From the NCBI GenBank assembly GCA_002451015.1, contig DKBB01000166.1, forward strand, positions 5,921 through 20,519: a stretch of 14,599 nucleotides of DNA. Reading direction: 5' to 3'. Below, piece after piece: positions 1-6,152 of the stretch. The position numbers and the translations under genes were made by a program. Under the pieces are notes generated by a model. That model was given only the letters and a program-made list of their open reading frames with translations. It was not told the DNA's origin and did not search any database. The stretch comes from Acidobacteria bacterium UBA6911 (lineage in GTDB: Bacteria; Acidobacteriota; UBA6911). Each line of letters starts with the position of its first letter. Position 1 is the stretch's first letter.

Positions 1-155
1 TCTCTATTCCGTTGACCGGAGTCGACGAACGGCTTTCAACCGTGGAAGCAAGCGAATACTGGAAACAAATGAATTTGCGGCAACAGAAAAAATACCGAAC
101 CGTCGATTCCCTGGCTGCCGCCCTGATTCTTGACAGATATTTAAAGGAACACTGA
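1..155 (+). CDS. ruvX: Holliday junction resolvase-like RuvX/YqgF, C-terminal fragment
   Basis: The 5' end is cut by the window edge. The reading frame begins at base 3 and stops with TGA at 153-155. The visible 50 residues contain GVDERLSTVEA, then a basic stretch, then TVDSLAAALILDRYL. These are the usual closing motifs of the RuvX/YqgF family: the DERL/T-V-A strand-helix, and the D-x-x-A-A-x-x-I-L helix carrying the last conserved acidic residue of the RNase H-like active site. Family members are pre-16S rRNA 5'-end processing nucleases and putative Holliday junction resolvases of the cytoplasm. The gene sits 2 nt before mltG, a frequent pairing that supports the call. The N-terminal catalytic Asp is outside the window, so intactness cannot be judged. 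Confidence 0.85.
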   Translation, partial: SIPLTGVDERLSTVEASEYWKQMNLRQQKKYRTVDSLAAALILDRYLKEH

Positions 156-157
156 TC

Positions 158-1189
158 TTGCGACGCACAATCCTTTATGTAATTGGCGCTGCTGTTCTGG
201 CACTGGTTGCCGGAATCGCTGTTGCTGCAGGCTGGTTTTACACCCAACTCGAAACACCCTACTATAATTCCCCGACCGAAGAAACTTTTGTGGAGGTTGC
301 GTTAGGTTCAAATACCGAGACAATTGCGGATCTCCTGGTTGAAGCCGGAATCATCAGGAGCCGGATACCTTTCATTGCCTATCTCCGATTCACCAACAAT
401 GCCCAGCGCATAAAAGCGGGAGAGTATCGGTTCACCGGGCCTGCGAGTCCGAAACAAATTACGCAAAGGTTGATCGCGGGCGACGTTTATTACCGCGTCA
501 TTACGGTCCCCGAAGGCCTGACAGCCCAGGAAACAATCGAACTGCTCGCCAGAAAAAAGTTCGGCACCTTGGCAGAAATGGAGCCGATTATACAAAACAC
601 CGACTGGATCCGGGACATGGACCCAAACGCAAAAAACCTGGAAGGCTATCTTTTCCCGGAAACCTATCATTTCAGCCGCAAAGCCGATTCCCGGCTGATC
701 CTTAAAACCATGGTGGAACAGTTTCGCACACGGCTACAGACAATTCTGGCGGAACATCCGATACCTGCAGGCTGGAACATTCCCAGGGTGGTCACCCTGG
801 GATCCATGATCGAAAAAGAGGTCCAAAAAGCGGAAGAACGCCCCATTGTTTCATCAGTATTCCACAACCGCCTCGAAAGAAGGATTCCGCTGGCCTGCGA
901 TGCTACGATCATCTATGCGTTGAAGCTGGCGGGAAATTATGACGGAAATATTCGTAAGGCGGATCTGTCCATGGAATCGCCCTACAATTCCTATATCCAT
1001 CGGGATCTCCCCCCGGGGCCGATAGCAAATCCCGGGGCGGATTCTCTGCGCGCCGTGTTGAATCCGGCAGAGACCGAATACCTCTACTATGTTTCACGAA
1101 ACGACGGCACGCATGTGTTTTCAAGGAATTACCGAGAACACCAGCAGGCGGTGGATAAATATCAGAGGTTCCGGTCGAGGAGAAAATAA
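158..1189 (+). CDS. mltG: Endolytic murein transglycosylase MltG (YceG-like)
   Basis: This is an inner-membrane lytic transglycosylase that cuts nascent glycan strands and is thought to set their length. The protein has 343 residues, normal for the family. Residues 5-27 form one N-terminal membrane helix. A LysM-like/YceG N-domain follows, and the catalytic domain contains LEGYLFPETYHF (161-172) and SMIEKEVQKAEERP (216-229). E219 in that motif aligns with the catalytic Glu of E. coli MltG. FHNRLERRIPLACDATIIYAL (235 onward) and RDLPPGPIANPG follow. The start is TTG, 2 nt after the ruvX stop, with AAGGA about 9 nt upstream; I see no better ATG. The gene is probably co-transcribed with ruvX. 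All expected motifs are present, so it should be active. Confidence 0.95.
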   Translation: MRRTILYVIGAAVLALVAGIAVAAGWFYTQLETPYYNSPTEETFVEVALGSNTETIADLLVEAGIIRSRIPFIAYLRFTNNAQRIKAGEYRFTGPASPKQITQRLIAGDVYYRVITVPEGLTAQETIELLARKKFGTLAEMEPIIQNTDWIRDMDPNAKNLEGYLFPETYHFSRKADSRLILKTMVEQFRTRLQTILAEHPIPAGWNIPRVVTLGSMIEKEVQKAEERPIVSSVFHNRLERRIPLACDATIIYALKLAGNYDGNIRKADLSMESPYNSYIHRDLPPGPIANPGADSLRAVLNPAETEYLYYVSRNDGTHVFSRNYREHQQAVDKYQRFRSRRK

Positions 1190-1236
1190 AGCAATCGGAT
1201 ATAATGAGGAATTACGAGGTTTTCAGAAATGTTCTT

Positions 1237-1312
1237 ACGTTGGACGTTCAACGTCTCACGTTCAACGTTGAACGTTTGAATGTTCATCTGACTCCTGGTT
1301 ACTTCTACTGAC
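1237..1312. repeat. Intergenic degenerate word repeat (ACGTTSAACG units, then CTGACTCCTG units)
   Basis: In the gap between convergent mltG and the 130-residue gene, bases 1237-1284 are built from variants of ACGTTCAACG and ACGTTGAACG. They include a perfect 18-nt palindrome at 1258-1275. Bases 1287-1312 continue with a second word type related to CTGACTCCTGACTTC. The palindrome could fold as a hairpin in either transcript, but no T-run follows directly, so I do not call it an intrinsic terminator. The T-rich stretch at 1314-1325 overlaps the next gene's stop codon. Confidence 0.75.
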
Positions 1313-1317
1313 TATTT

Positions 1318-1710
1318 TTATTTTTCATTCACAGGTTCTTGAGGTTTCTTTAATTCCTCCGGCAACGATTCCGTCATCTTTCGGGCGAACATTATGAAAC
1401 CGTCCAGGGTGCTGTCGGTTCCCCACTGCTGGGCGGCTGCAGGATCCATCGTTTCATCCTCGTTCATGTCCAGCATGTGGAGAAGGTGCTCCCGTTCCGC
1501 CCTGTTCAACGGGCAATCCAGCGCCAGGCAATGATCCCCGGTCTGGCAGAAATCCGCCTCAACGTAGGCATGCTGCACAAGAAGCCTGCGTACGGGATCT
1601 TTGCCGAGGTACAGATGCCGCACCATTCCGTTATACCCGCAAACGGCTACGGAAAATTCCTGTCCGGTCGGCAGGTGGTAATCCATCCATCTGGTCAAAT
1701 ACTTAGGCAT
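1318..1710 (-). CDS. Hypothetical protein, 130 residues, with C-X5-C-X4-C cluster
   Basis: I do not recognise a family. The 130-residue product has no signal peptide or membrane segment, so it is probably cytoplasmic. It carries four cysteines, C24, C55, C61 and C66; the last three form the spaced cluster DFCQTGDHCLALDC, next to several histidines (H47, H60, H75). This could bind a metal, although no known zinc-finger or Fe-S spacing is matched. The C-terminus is Glu/Lys/Pro-rich and looks disordered. The start is the ATG at 1710, with GGAG about 11 nt upstream. It is convergent with mltG. The next gene on the same strand starts 154 bp upstream, so co-transcription is possible but not evident. 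The frame is open throughout and has coding-like composition; the function is unknown. Confidence 0.7.
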   Translation of the reverse strand: MPKYLTRWMDYHLPTGQEFSVAVCGYNGMVRHLYLGKDPVRRLLVQHAYVEADFCQTGDHCLALDCPLNRAEREHLLHMLDMNEDETMDPAAAQQWGTDSTLDGFIMFARKMTESLPEELKKPQEPVNEK

Positions 1711-1863
1711 ATTGAATCAATCTCCTCGAATATTTCGCCATAAGCGGTCTCCACGTGAGGCGCCTTCAGCCACCAGGTGGTTAGATTTGCGAATCCATGC
1801 TGCCACATTACCTGCAGACAGTGGAAGAAAATTTCGCATTTCGTCACAATCAGGAGGACAGGA

Positions 1864-2451
1864 TTAAAAACGGATCGCGAGGCCCGTCTTAAAGGCCAGC
1901 CCGGAATCCCAATTCTCCCTATCCGGAAGATTCGTCAGATTGGGCAGTCCCATGATAAGGTGCGAAGCGTCTACATAAAAACCGAGATAATCGGCTGCCC
2001 AGATCTGGACGCCGCCTCCGTAGCCGAAGCTTATTTTGGTTTCTCCGCCGCTGACGCTACCGGCGTCTATATTGAAATTGGCAAAACCTACGCCCCCTTT
2101 GCCATAGAAGCGGAAGGGCCCATATTGCCGGGTTTGATACCGAAGCCCCTGTAGGTTATTGATCACACGTACTTTAAATGCAGGACCTTCTATTGACTCG
2201 GAAAATGAGAATTCAGTCCACAGTGCGAACCAGGTAGCAAGGTTTTGCGCAACACTGAATCCTCCGCCCCTCATTATGGCACCCCGGATATCAGCCTCTT
2301 CTATGCCGACCATATAATCGAATTTTCGATAGCCCTGATAAAATCCGGAAATCTCTGTTGATGTTTCAGCCTGGGCCCAGGCGCCTACTGTCATGCCGCC
2401 AAGCATTGCTCCCAGTAAAATGCAAAAGAACGGAACCTTTAAATATTTCAT
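1864..2451 (-). CDS. Outer-membrane beta-barrel protein (small porin-like)
   Basis: This 195-residue secreted protein resembles the 8-stranded OMP beta-barrel families (OmpA/OmpW-type or OMP_b-brl), going by pattern rather than a named orthologue. Residues 1-26 or 1-28 form a signal peptide (MKYLK, then a hydrophobic core, cleavage at AWA/QA or AQA/E). The mature part alternates polar and hydrophobic residues and is rich in Gly and aromatics: GPFRFYGKGGVGFANFNID, ISFGYGGGVQIWAADYLGFYVDASH. It ends in GLAFKTGLAIRF, where the final Phe suits recognition by the BAM machinery. I chose the ATG at 2451 because GGAGG lies just upstream and the signal peptide begins there. An in-frame ATG at 2502 would add 17 residues that do not look like a leader. 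It indicates a diderm host; substrate or role is unknown. Confidence 0.85.
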   Translation of the reverse strand: MKYLKVPFFCILLGAMLGGMTVGAWAQAETSTEISGFYQGYRKFDYMVGIEEADIRGAIMRGGGFSVAQNLATWFALWTEFSFSESIEGPAFKVRVINNLQGLRYQTRQYGPFRFYGKGGVGFANFNIDAGSVSGGETKISFGYGGGVQIWAADYLGFYVDASHLIMGLPNLTNLPDRENWDSGLAFKTGLAIRF

Positions 2452-2546
2452 CCTTCCTCCCGGGGAAGTTGATTTCTGTAAACATTTAATCCATGGATGC
2501 AAGTTTAGCGATTCCTGTTCAAATTATCGAGTAAATAGGTAACCGG

Positions 2547-2749
2547 CAGAAATCAGGAGCCGGAAGTCAGAATCATCCGCAGGGTGTTTTCTTGGATTAG
2601 CAGAGCCAATACTCCGCAGGATCTGAGAGAGGTCGGAGGTCGTTTAACAGATTTGATCATGGAGAGGGATTTATTTCTTTCAATTTTCAAATTGATTTTA
2701 CGGGATTTGAAATTTCACCATTTATCTGACTTGCGGCTACTGATTTCTG
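2547..2749. repeat. Widely spaced 24-nt inverted repeat (22/24 match) of CTGACTT-type words
   Basis: The reverse complement of 2547-2570 reads CTGACTTCCGGCTCC followed by TGATTTCTG. Bases 2726-2749 read CTGACTTGCGGCTAC followed by TGATTTCTG. That gives 22 identities in 24, in inverted orientation, enclosing about 155 bp. The right arm continues with another CTGACTTCTGCAG unit to 2759. The words belong to the same low-complexity family seen at 1287-1312. No flanking direct duplication or internal gene was seen, so a miniature mobile element is possible but unproven. Confidence 0.65.
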
Positions 2750-2763
2750 ACTTCTGCAGTTAA

Positions 2764-2792
2764 TTGACTTGGATTGCTGCCGATGTTAGGAT
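2764..2792 (+). promoter_or_regulatory. Sigma70-type promoter, possibly giving a leaderless mRNA
   Basis: TTGACT (2764-2769) and TAGGAT (2787-2792) are separated by exactly 17 nt. They match the -35 consensus at 5 of 6 bases and the -10 consensus at 4 of 6. Transcription would start about 7 nt later, at roughly 2798-2800, which is the ATG of the next gene (2799). The only Shine-Dalgarno-like bases (AGGA, 2788-2791) lie inside the -10 box, so they could not be in such a transcript. Confidence 0.5.
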
Positions 2793-2798
2793 CTCTAC

Positions 2799-3410
2799 AT
2801 GCAATCAGAAATACCACGCATCCGATTTTTCAGCCGTTTCCCGGTATGCATTCTCGCCCTTTCCATACTCTTATTCTGCTGTGCCCGGGTTCTGACCGCG
2901 CAACAGCAGGAACCCAACCTGCCGGATCCTGTAAAGTTCGTGAATAAATTCGATATGGTTGCAAACACCGTACGCGCTGTACTCAAAGAACAGTACGACA
3001 TCGAATTGGAAGACCGCCAGGCGGGCATTATCACCACGCGGCCCTACGAGTTTATATCCGGATCCCTGACCGAGGGCGAAATGACAAAAGTAGCGATAAA
3101 TAATAATCACGAGACCGGGAGTTGGCTCAAAGCGCGGTATTCCGTAGAAGCAATTCTGGAGATTGTATCGTCCACTGAAACCCTGGTTACTGTGCGAACC
3201 ACCATAGAGGCTTTGAATCGAGGCGTTGACGGGACCGAAAAATGGCTGCCTTTAGAATCTCTCGGTACTTATGAAAGACGCATTCTGGGGAAAATAAGCA
3301 AAGTATTAATGGGTAAAAACGCGAAAACGAAAAAAGAAGGATTCTGGGGGCAAAACCCACAACCCGTCGATTCCCGCCCGTCCAGGTTTCCCGAACCAAC
3401 TGGCTGGTAA
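2799..3410 (+). CDS. Exported protein of unknown function (periplasmic or envelope)
   Basis: I do not recognise a named family for this 203-residue protein. Residues 1-34 form a signal peptide: a basic n-region, then the hydrophobic VCILALSILLFCCA, with likely cleavage after VLTA before QQQ. The Cys pair at 27-28 lacks a proper lipobox (Phe or Cys at -1), so I do not call it a lipoprotein. The mature part has a compact alpha/beta pattern with an early AGIITTRPYEF stretch, a repeated-beta middle (TLVTVRTTIEALN), and a late helix SLGTYERRILGKISKVLMG. This pattern loosely recalls BamC/NlpB-like lipoprotein domains. The last 30 residues are Pro-rich and likely disordered. Its stop overlaps the next ATG by one base (TAATG), so the two genes are translationally coupled. 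It is the first gene of the probable ABC exporter operon. Confidence 0.8.
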   Translation: MQSEIPRIRFFSRFPVCILALSILLFCCARVLTAQQQEPNLPDPVKFVNKFDMVANTVRAVLKEQYDIELEDRQAGIITTRPYEFISGSLTEGEMTKVAINNNHETGSWLKARYSVEAILEIVSSTETLVTVRTTIEALNRGVDGTEKWLPLESLGTYERRILGKISKVLMGKNAKTKKEGFWGQNPQPVDSRPSRFPEPTGW

Positions 3411-4150
3411 TGCAATTGAATTCCTATTTTGCCGATCTTGATCTGTTTCCCATATTGTTGGTCGTATCCGGAGTGTTACTTATTTCCGCCGTCTTTATCT
3501 TCGATTATTATCGTAAAAAGAAAAAGGTTGCGAACACAATATTGGACAAACCGGATCCGTCGACCGACAACAAACCAGGAGATTCAAGACCAGAAACCTC
3601 AGCCCAGGACTCACGCCAAAGGCCGGCACCAAAATTGCAAACTCTACCCCAAAGACCGTCGGCATTCTTCGACCTGCTTCGAATCCTGTTGATTTTTCTC
3701 AGTATCGTTGTTGCAGCCGGATTTCTCTTAATCCTCCTGCCTCAAACTACAACAGACAGTTTTATTGAGGACCTGCAGTCCCGAGGCAGCGCCTCCGGTC
3801 AGGAAATGATCGCGTTCTTGTATTTAGGTCATGAGATTCAAAACAATGAGTTCCTTATTCGGGGCGTGGTCCGAAACATAACAACCGAGCCTATTGAACA
3901 ACTGGACGCGGCTATCCGCCTGTATTCCCCCAACAGGGAACTTTTAGAAACAGCTATTGTCCGAATGGACAAAGAGACGATCGATCCGGACGAAATCGCC
4001 CGGTTTGAACTGGTTTATCCGAACTACCAATCAGAATTTTCGAGTTATTCGGTGGATTTCAAACTGCGTCGGGGTGCATTTGTACTGTACAAAGATATGC
4101 GCGGGCTCCAGGAGCAATTCGACGACAACACCGACGTGGAGCTGGATTGA
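3410..4150 (+). CDS. Two-helix membrane protein with FxLYD/DUF3426-like domain
   Basis: The 246-residue product has a membrane helix at about 13-32, then a basic stop-transfer KKKK and a low-complexity Pro/Asp/Ser linker (40-85). A second helix lies at about 88-110, and the C-terminal domain spans about 135-230. That domain reads FLIRGVVRNITTEPIEQLDAA, then AIRLYSPNRELLE and FELVYP. This is the G-x-V-x-N-x(T/S)-x-x-x-(I/V)-x-x-(L/V)-x-A-x-(V/I)-x-L-Y layout of FxLYD and DUF3426 beta-sandwich domains, which are usually extracytoplasmic. Two helices would place both the N-terminus and the C-terminal domain outside, with the linker inside. The ATG at 3410 shares its A with the preceding TAA. Its role is unknown; the position suggests an accessory to the ABC exporter downstream. 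Confidence 0.8.
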   Translation: MQLNSYFADLDLFPILLVVSGVLLISAVFIFDYYRKKKKVANTILDKPDPSTDNKPGDSRPETSAQDSRQRPAPKLQTLPQRPSAFFDLLRILLIFLSIVVAAGFLLILLPQTTTDSFIEDLQSRGSASGQEMIAFLYLGHEIQNNEFLIRGVVRNITTEPIEQLDAAIRLYSPNRELLETAIVRMDKETIDPDEIARFELVYPNYQSEFSSYSVDFKLRRGAFVLYKDMRGLQEQFDDNTDVELD

Positions 4151-4175
4151 AAGCCTGCACACTTCCGGCTTTCAA
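4147..4175 (+). other. Perfect 9-bp hairpin beginning at the stop codon
   Basis: TTGAAAGCC (4147-4155) pairs perfectly with GGCTTTCAA (4167-4175) around an 11-nt loop. The left arm includes the TGA stop of the preceding gene. No T-run follows (CGCAAAACCG), so it is not a standard terminator. It may stabilise the upstream mRNA segment or cause partial attenuation before the ABC genes. Confidence 0.45.
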
Positions 4176-4370
4176 CGCAAAACCGCACTTGCTGACAGGA
4201 AGGCCGGCCTGGTGCTTGCCGGCATCCTGGCTTTACACATCCTGTCGCTTCGCTTATGCGATCGCTCGGCGCAGCAAGCCGCCGCACCGTGAATCCGCAG
4301 CGCCAGAATCCGTTGAAGATGCCTACAATGAAAAATCCTGATTCCGGCAGATTGCCCGGTTGTCCGATTC
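4151..4370. other. 220-bp gap inside the operon, no convincing gene
   Basis: Besides the hairpin at its start, there is a second short hairpin (GCCGGC 4203-4208 and 4218-4223). The gap is open in two frames. A TTG at 4147 would give 64 residues ending at 4341. A second frame encodes the hydrophobic stretch AGLVLAGILALHILSLRL but has no local start codon. Neither has a ribosome-binding site or a recognisable family, so I leave both uncalled. This could be a decayed small membrane-protein gene. Confidence 0.4.
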
Positions 4371-6128
4371 ATGAATAAAGAAAAACATCCCCTTCCACAG
4401 CTTCTGCCGTACCTAAGCCGATACCGTTTGAAAATCATTCTCGGATTCCTGATGGTGCTGCTGACCGTCATCGTCGGATTGGTGCAACCGCGCGTTCTGG
4501 GATATGTTGTGGACGAACTGCAGGCCGGCATCGCTAAAGAAAAGCTGCCTTTCTACGCTGCTTTAATTACGGGAATTTCATTCATAGAGGGATTTTTCCG
4601 TTTCTGGATGAGGAAAATCCTCATCGGAGTCAGCCGGGATGTAGAGTTCGATCTCCGAAACGATTTTTTCTCCCATATTCAAATGATGTCTCTTTCTTTC
4701 CTCCAGTCCAGAAGTACCGGAGACATAATGTCCAGGGCAACAAACGACCTCAATGCTGTTCGTTTCGTACTGGGCCCGGGGATCATGTATTCCATGCATA
4801 CCGTGTGCCTGACGATTCTAGCAACGTCCATCCTTCTGCGCATGAACTGGAAACTGACCCTGTTGGCTTATATTCCGCTGGCCCTTGTTTCCGTAACGGC
4901 TAAAAGCTTCGGGCGACAGATCCACGACAGGTTTAAAAAAATACAGGAACAATTTTCAGCCATCAGCACGCATATGCAGGAAAATATCTCCGGTATCCGT
5001 GTGGTGAAATCGTTCGCCAGAGAAAAATCCGAGATTGACGCATTTAAAAAACTCAATCGGGAATACGTTCGGCGCAACATCTCTCTGATCCGGTTGTCGG
5101 GCCTCTTCTATCCGTTGATGGCTGCATTTATCGGCATGTCTTCCGTTGTCCTCCTCTGGTTCGGCGGGCGACAGGTCATTGAAGGGCGCTTGACCCTGGG
5201 AGATTTTGTTGCATTCATGGGATATCTGGGATTGCTGACCTGGCCCATGATCGCCATCGGCAGGGTTATCAACATCTTCCAGCGCGGATCCGCCTCCATG
5301 GGGCGTTTGCTGGAGATCTTGCATACCCCCCCGCAGATCGCCAGCATCCCCGGAGCCACGGCCCCGACTAATATCCGCGGAGCTATGGAAATCCGCAATC
5401 TTACATTCCGGTATCCGGGCACAAAAGCCCCTGTGCTGGAAAATATCAACCTGACAATCCCCCCGGGAACGACACTGGCAATTGTAGGCCATACAAGCAG
5501 CGGCAAATCATCTCTGGTAAATCTGATACCGCGTCTTTTCGATCCTCCGCCGGGAACGATTATCGTCGACGGCAAGGACGTGAGGGATTGGCCCCTATCG
5601 GAGCTGAGAAGAAACATCGGATACGTCCCGCAGGAAACTTTCCTTTTTTCCGACACGATTCAGGAAAACATCGCGTTCGGAAATTCCGCTGAAATGACGG
5701 GATCGGAACTGGAATGGGCATCGCGTATTTCCCAGATTTCAGGCGATATCGAAACCTTCTCCCGGAAAATGCAGACCTACATCGGGGAACGGGGCATCAC
5801 GCTTTCCGGGGGACAGAAGCAGCGTATCGCCATCAGCAGGGCTGTAGCAATTCATCCTAAGATTTTAATTTTCGACGACTCCTTGTCGAACGTGGACACC
5901 TATACGGAAGAACGGATACTCGAAGAACTGACAAAGGTCATGAAGGATCGGACAACCGTCCTGGTATCCCACAGAATCTCAACTATAAAGAATGCTCACC
6001 AGATAATCGTGCTGAGAAACGGAACGGTCGCGGAAAAAGGAACCCACGATTCCTTGATGGCACAGGACGGCATTTATGCCGATCTGTATCGCAAACAACT
6101 TCTCGAAGAGGAATTGAATATTACGTAA
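4371..6128 (+). CDS. ABC exporter half-transporter with degenerate catalytic site (TM287/BmrC-like)
   Basis: This is a type IV (MsbA-like) exporter subunit of 585 residues. Its transmembrane domain covers about 20-305, including the coupling-type segment STHMQENISGIRVVKSFARE, and the nucleotide-binding domain covers about 338-580. Seen motifs: Walker A GHTSSGKSS (373-381), Q-loop Q421, canonical signature LSGGQ (478-482), Walker B ILIFDD (498-503), D-loop SNVD (506-509), and switch His534. The residue after the Walker B Asp is D503, not the catalytic Glu, which is the hallmark of the degenerate half of heterodimeric exporters. The ATG at 4371 is the only normal start after an in-frame stop at 4329-4331; no clear ribosome-binding site precedes it. 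The partner gene begins 24 nt downstream. The substrate is unknown (lipid, peptide or drug). Confidence 0.93.
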   Translation: MNKEKHPLPQLLPYLSRYRLKIILGFLMVLLTVIVGLVQPRVLGYVVDELQAGIAKEKLPFYAALITGISFIEGFFRFWMRKILIGVSRDVEFDLRNDFFSHIQMMSLSFLQSRSTGDIMSRATNDLNAVRFVLGPGIMYSMHTVCLTILATSILLRMNWKLTLLAYIPLALVSVTAKSFGRQIHDRFKKIQEQFSAISTHMQENISGIRVVKSFAREKSEIDAFKKLNREYVRRNISLIRLSGLFYPLMAAFIGMSSVVLLWFGGRQVIEGRLTLGDFVAFMGYLGLLTWPMIAIGRVINIFQRGSASMGRLLEILHTPPQIASIPGATAPTNIRGAMEIRNLTFRYPGTKAPVLENINLTIPPGTTLAIVGHTSSGKSSLVNLIPRLFDPPPGTIIVDGKDVRDWPLSELRRNIGYVPQETFLFSDTIQENIAFGNSAEMTGSELEWASRISQISGDIETFSRKMQTYIGERGITLSGGQKQRIAISRAVAIHPKILIFDDSLSNVDTYTEERILEELTKVMKDRTTVLVSHRISTIKNAHQIIVLRNGTVAEKGTHDSLMAQDGIYADLYRKQLLEEELNIT

Positions 6129-6152
6129 CCCATCAATCCTTTAGTGGAATCT

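Larger units (their letters stand above)
2452..2798. other. 347-bp intergenic region between divergent genes
   Basis: This gap separates the divergently transcribed barrel gene (minus) and the exported-protein operon (plus). It must hold the promoters for both. I see a good candidate only for the plus side (2764-2792). It also holds a 24-nt imperfect inverted repeat (2547-2570 with 2726-2749) and an AT-rich centre with a small self-complementary stretch near 2679-2695 (TCAATTT facing AAATTGA). There is no convincing coding frame, tRNA or riboswitch fold. Confidence 0.6.

Noticed and set aside
1237..1284. CRISPR-like or tandem repeat array
   Set aside because: Units are only about 10 nt, degenerate and without spacers of regular length; no cas genes are in the window.
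2452..2502. 17-residue N-terminal extension of the beta-barrel gene (ATG at 2502)
   Set aside because: The internal ATG at 2451 has a strong GGAGG and directly begins a standard signal peptide.
2824..2900. Lipoprotein signal (Cys27/Cys28) in the exported protein
   Set aside because: The residues before the Cys do not form a lipobox (Phe or Cys at -1); a signal peptidase I site after VLTA fits better.
4147..4341. 64-residue frame beginning at TTG overlapping the preceding stop codon
   Set aside because: No ribosome-binding site, no recognisable family, Pro/Arg/Cys-rich composition unlike its neighbours, and the start lies in a hairpin arm.
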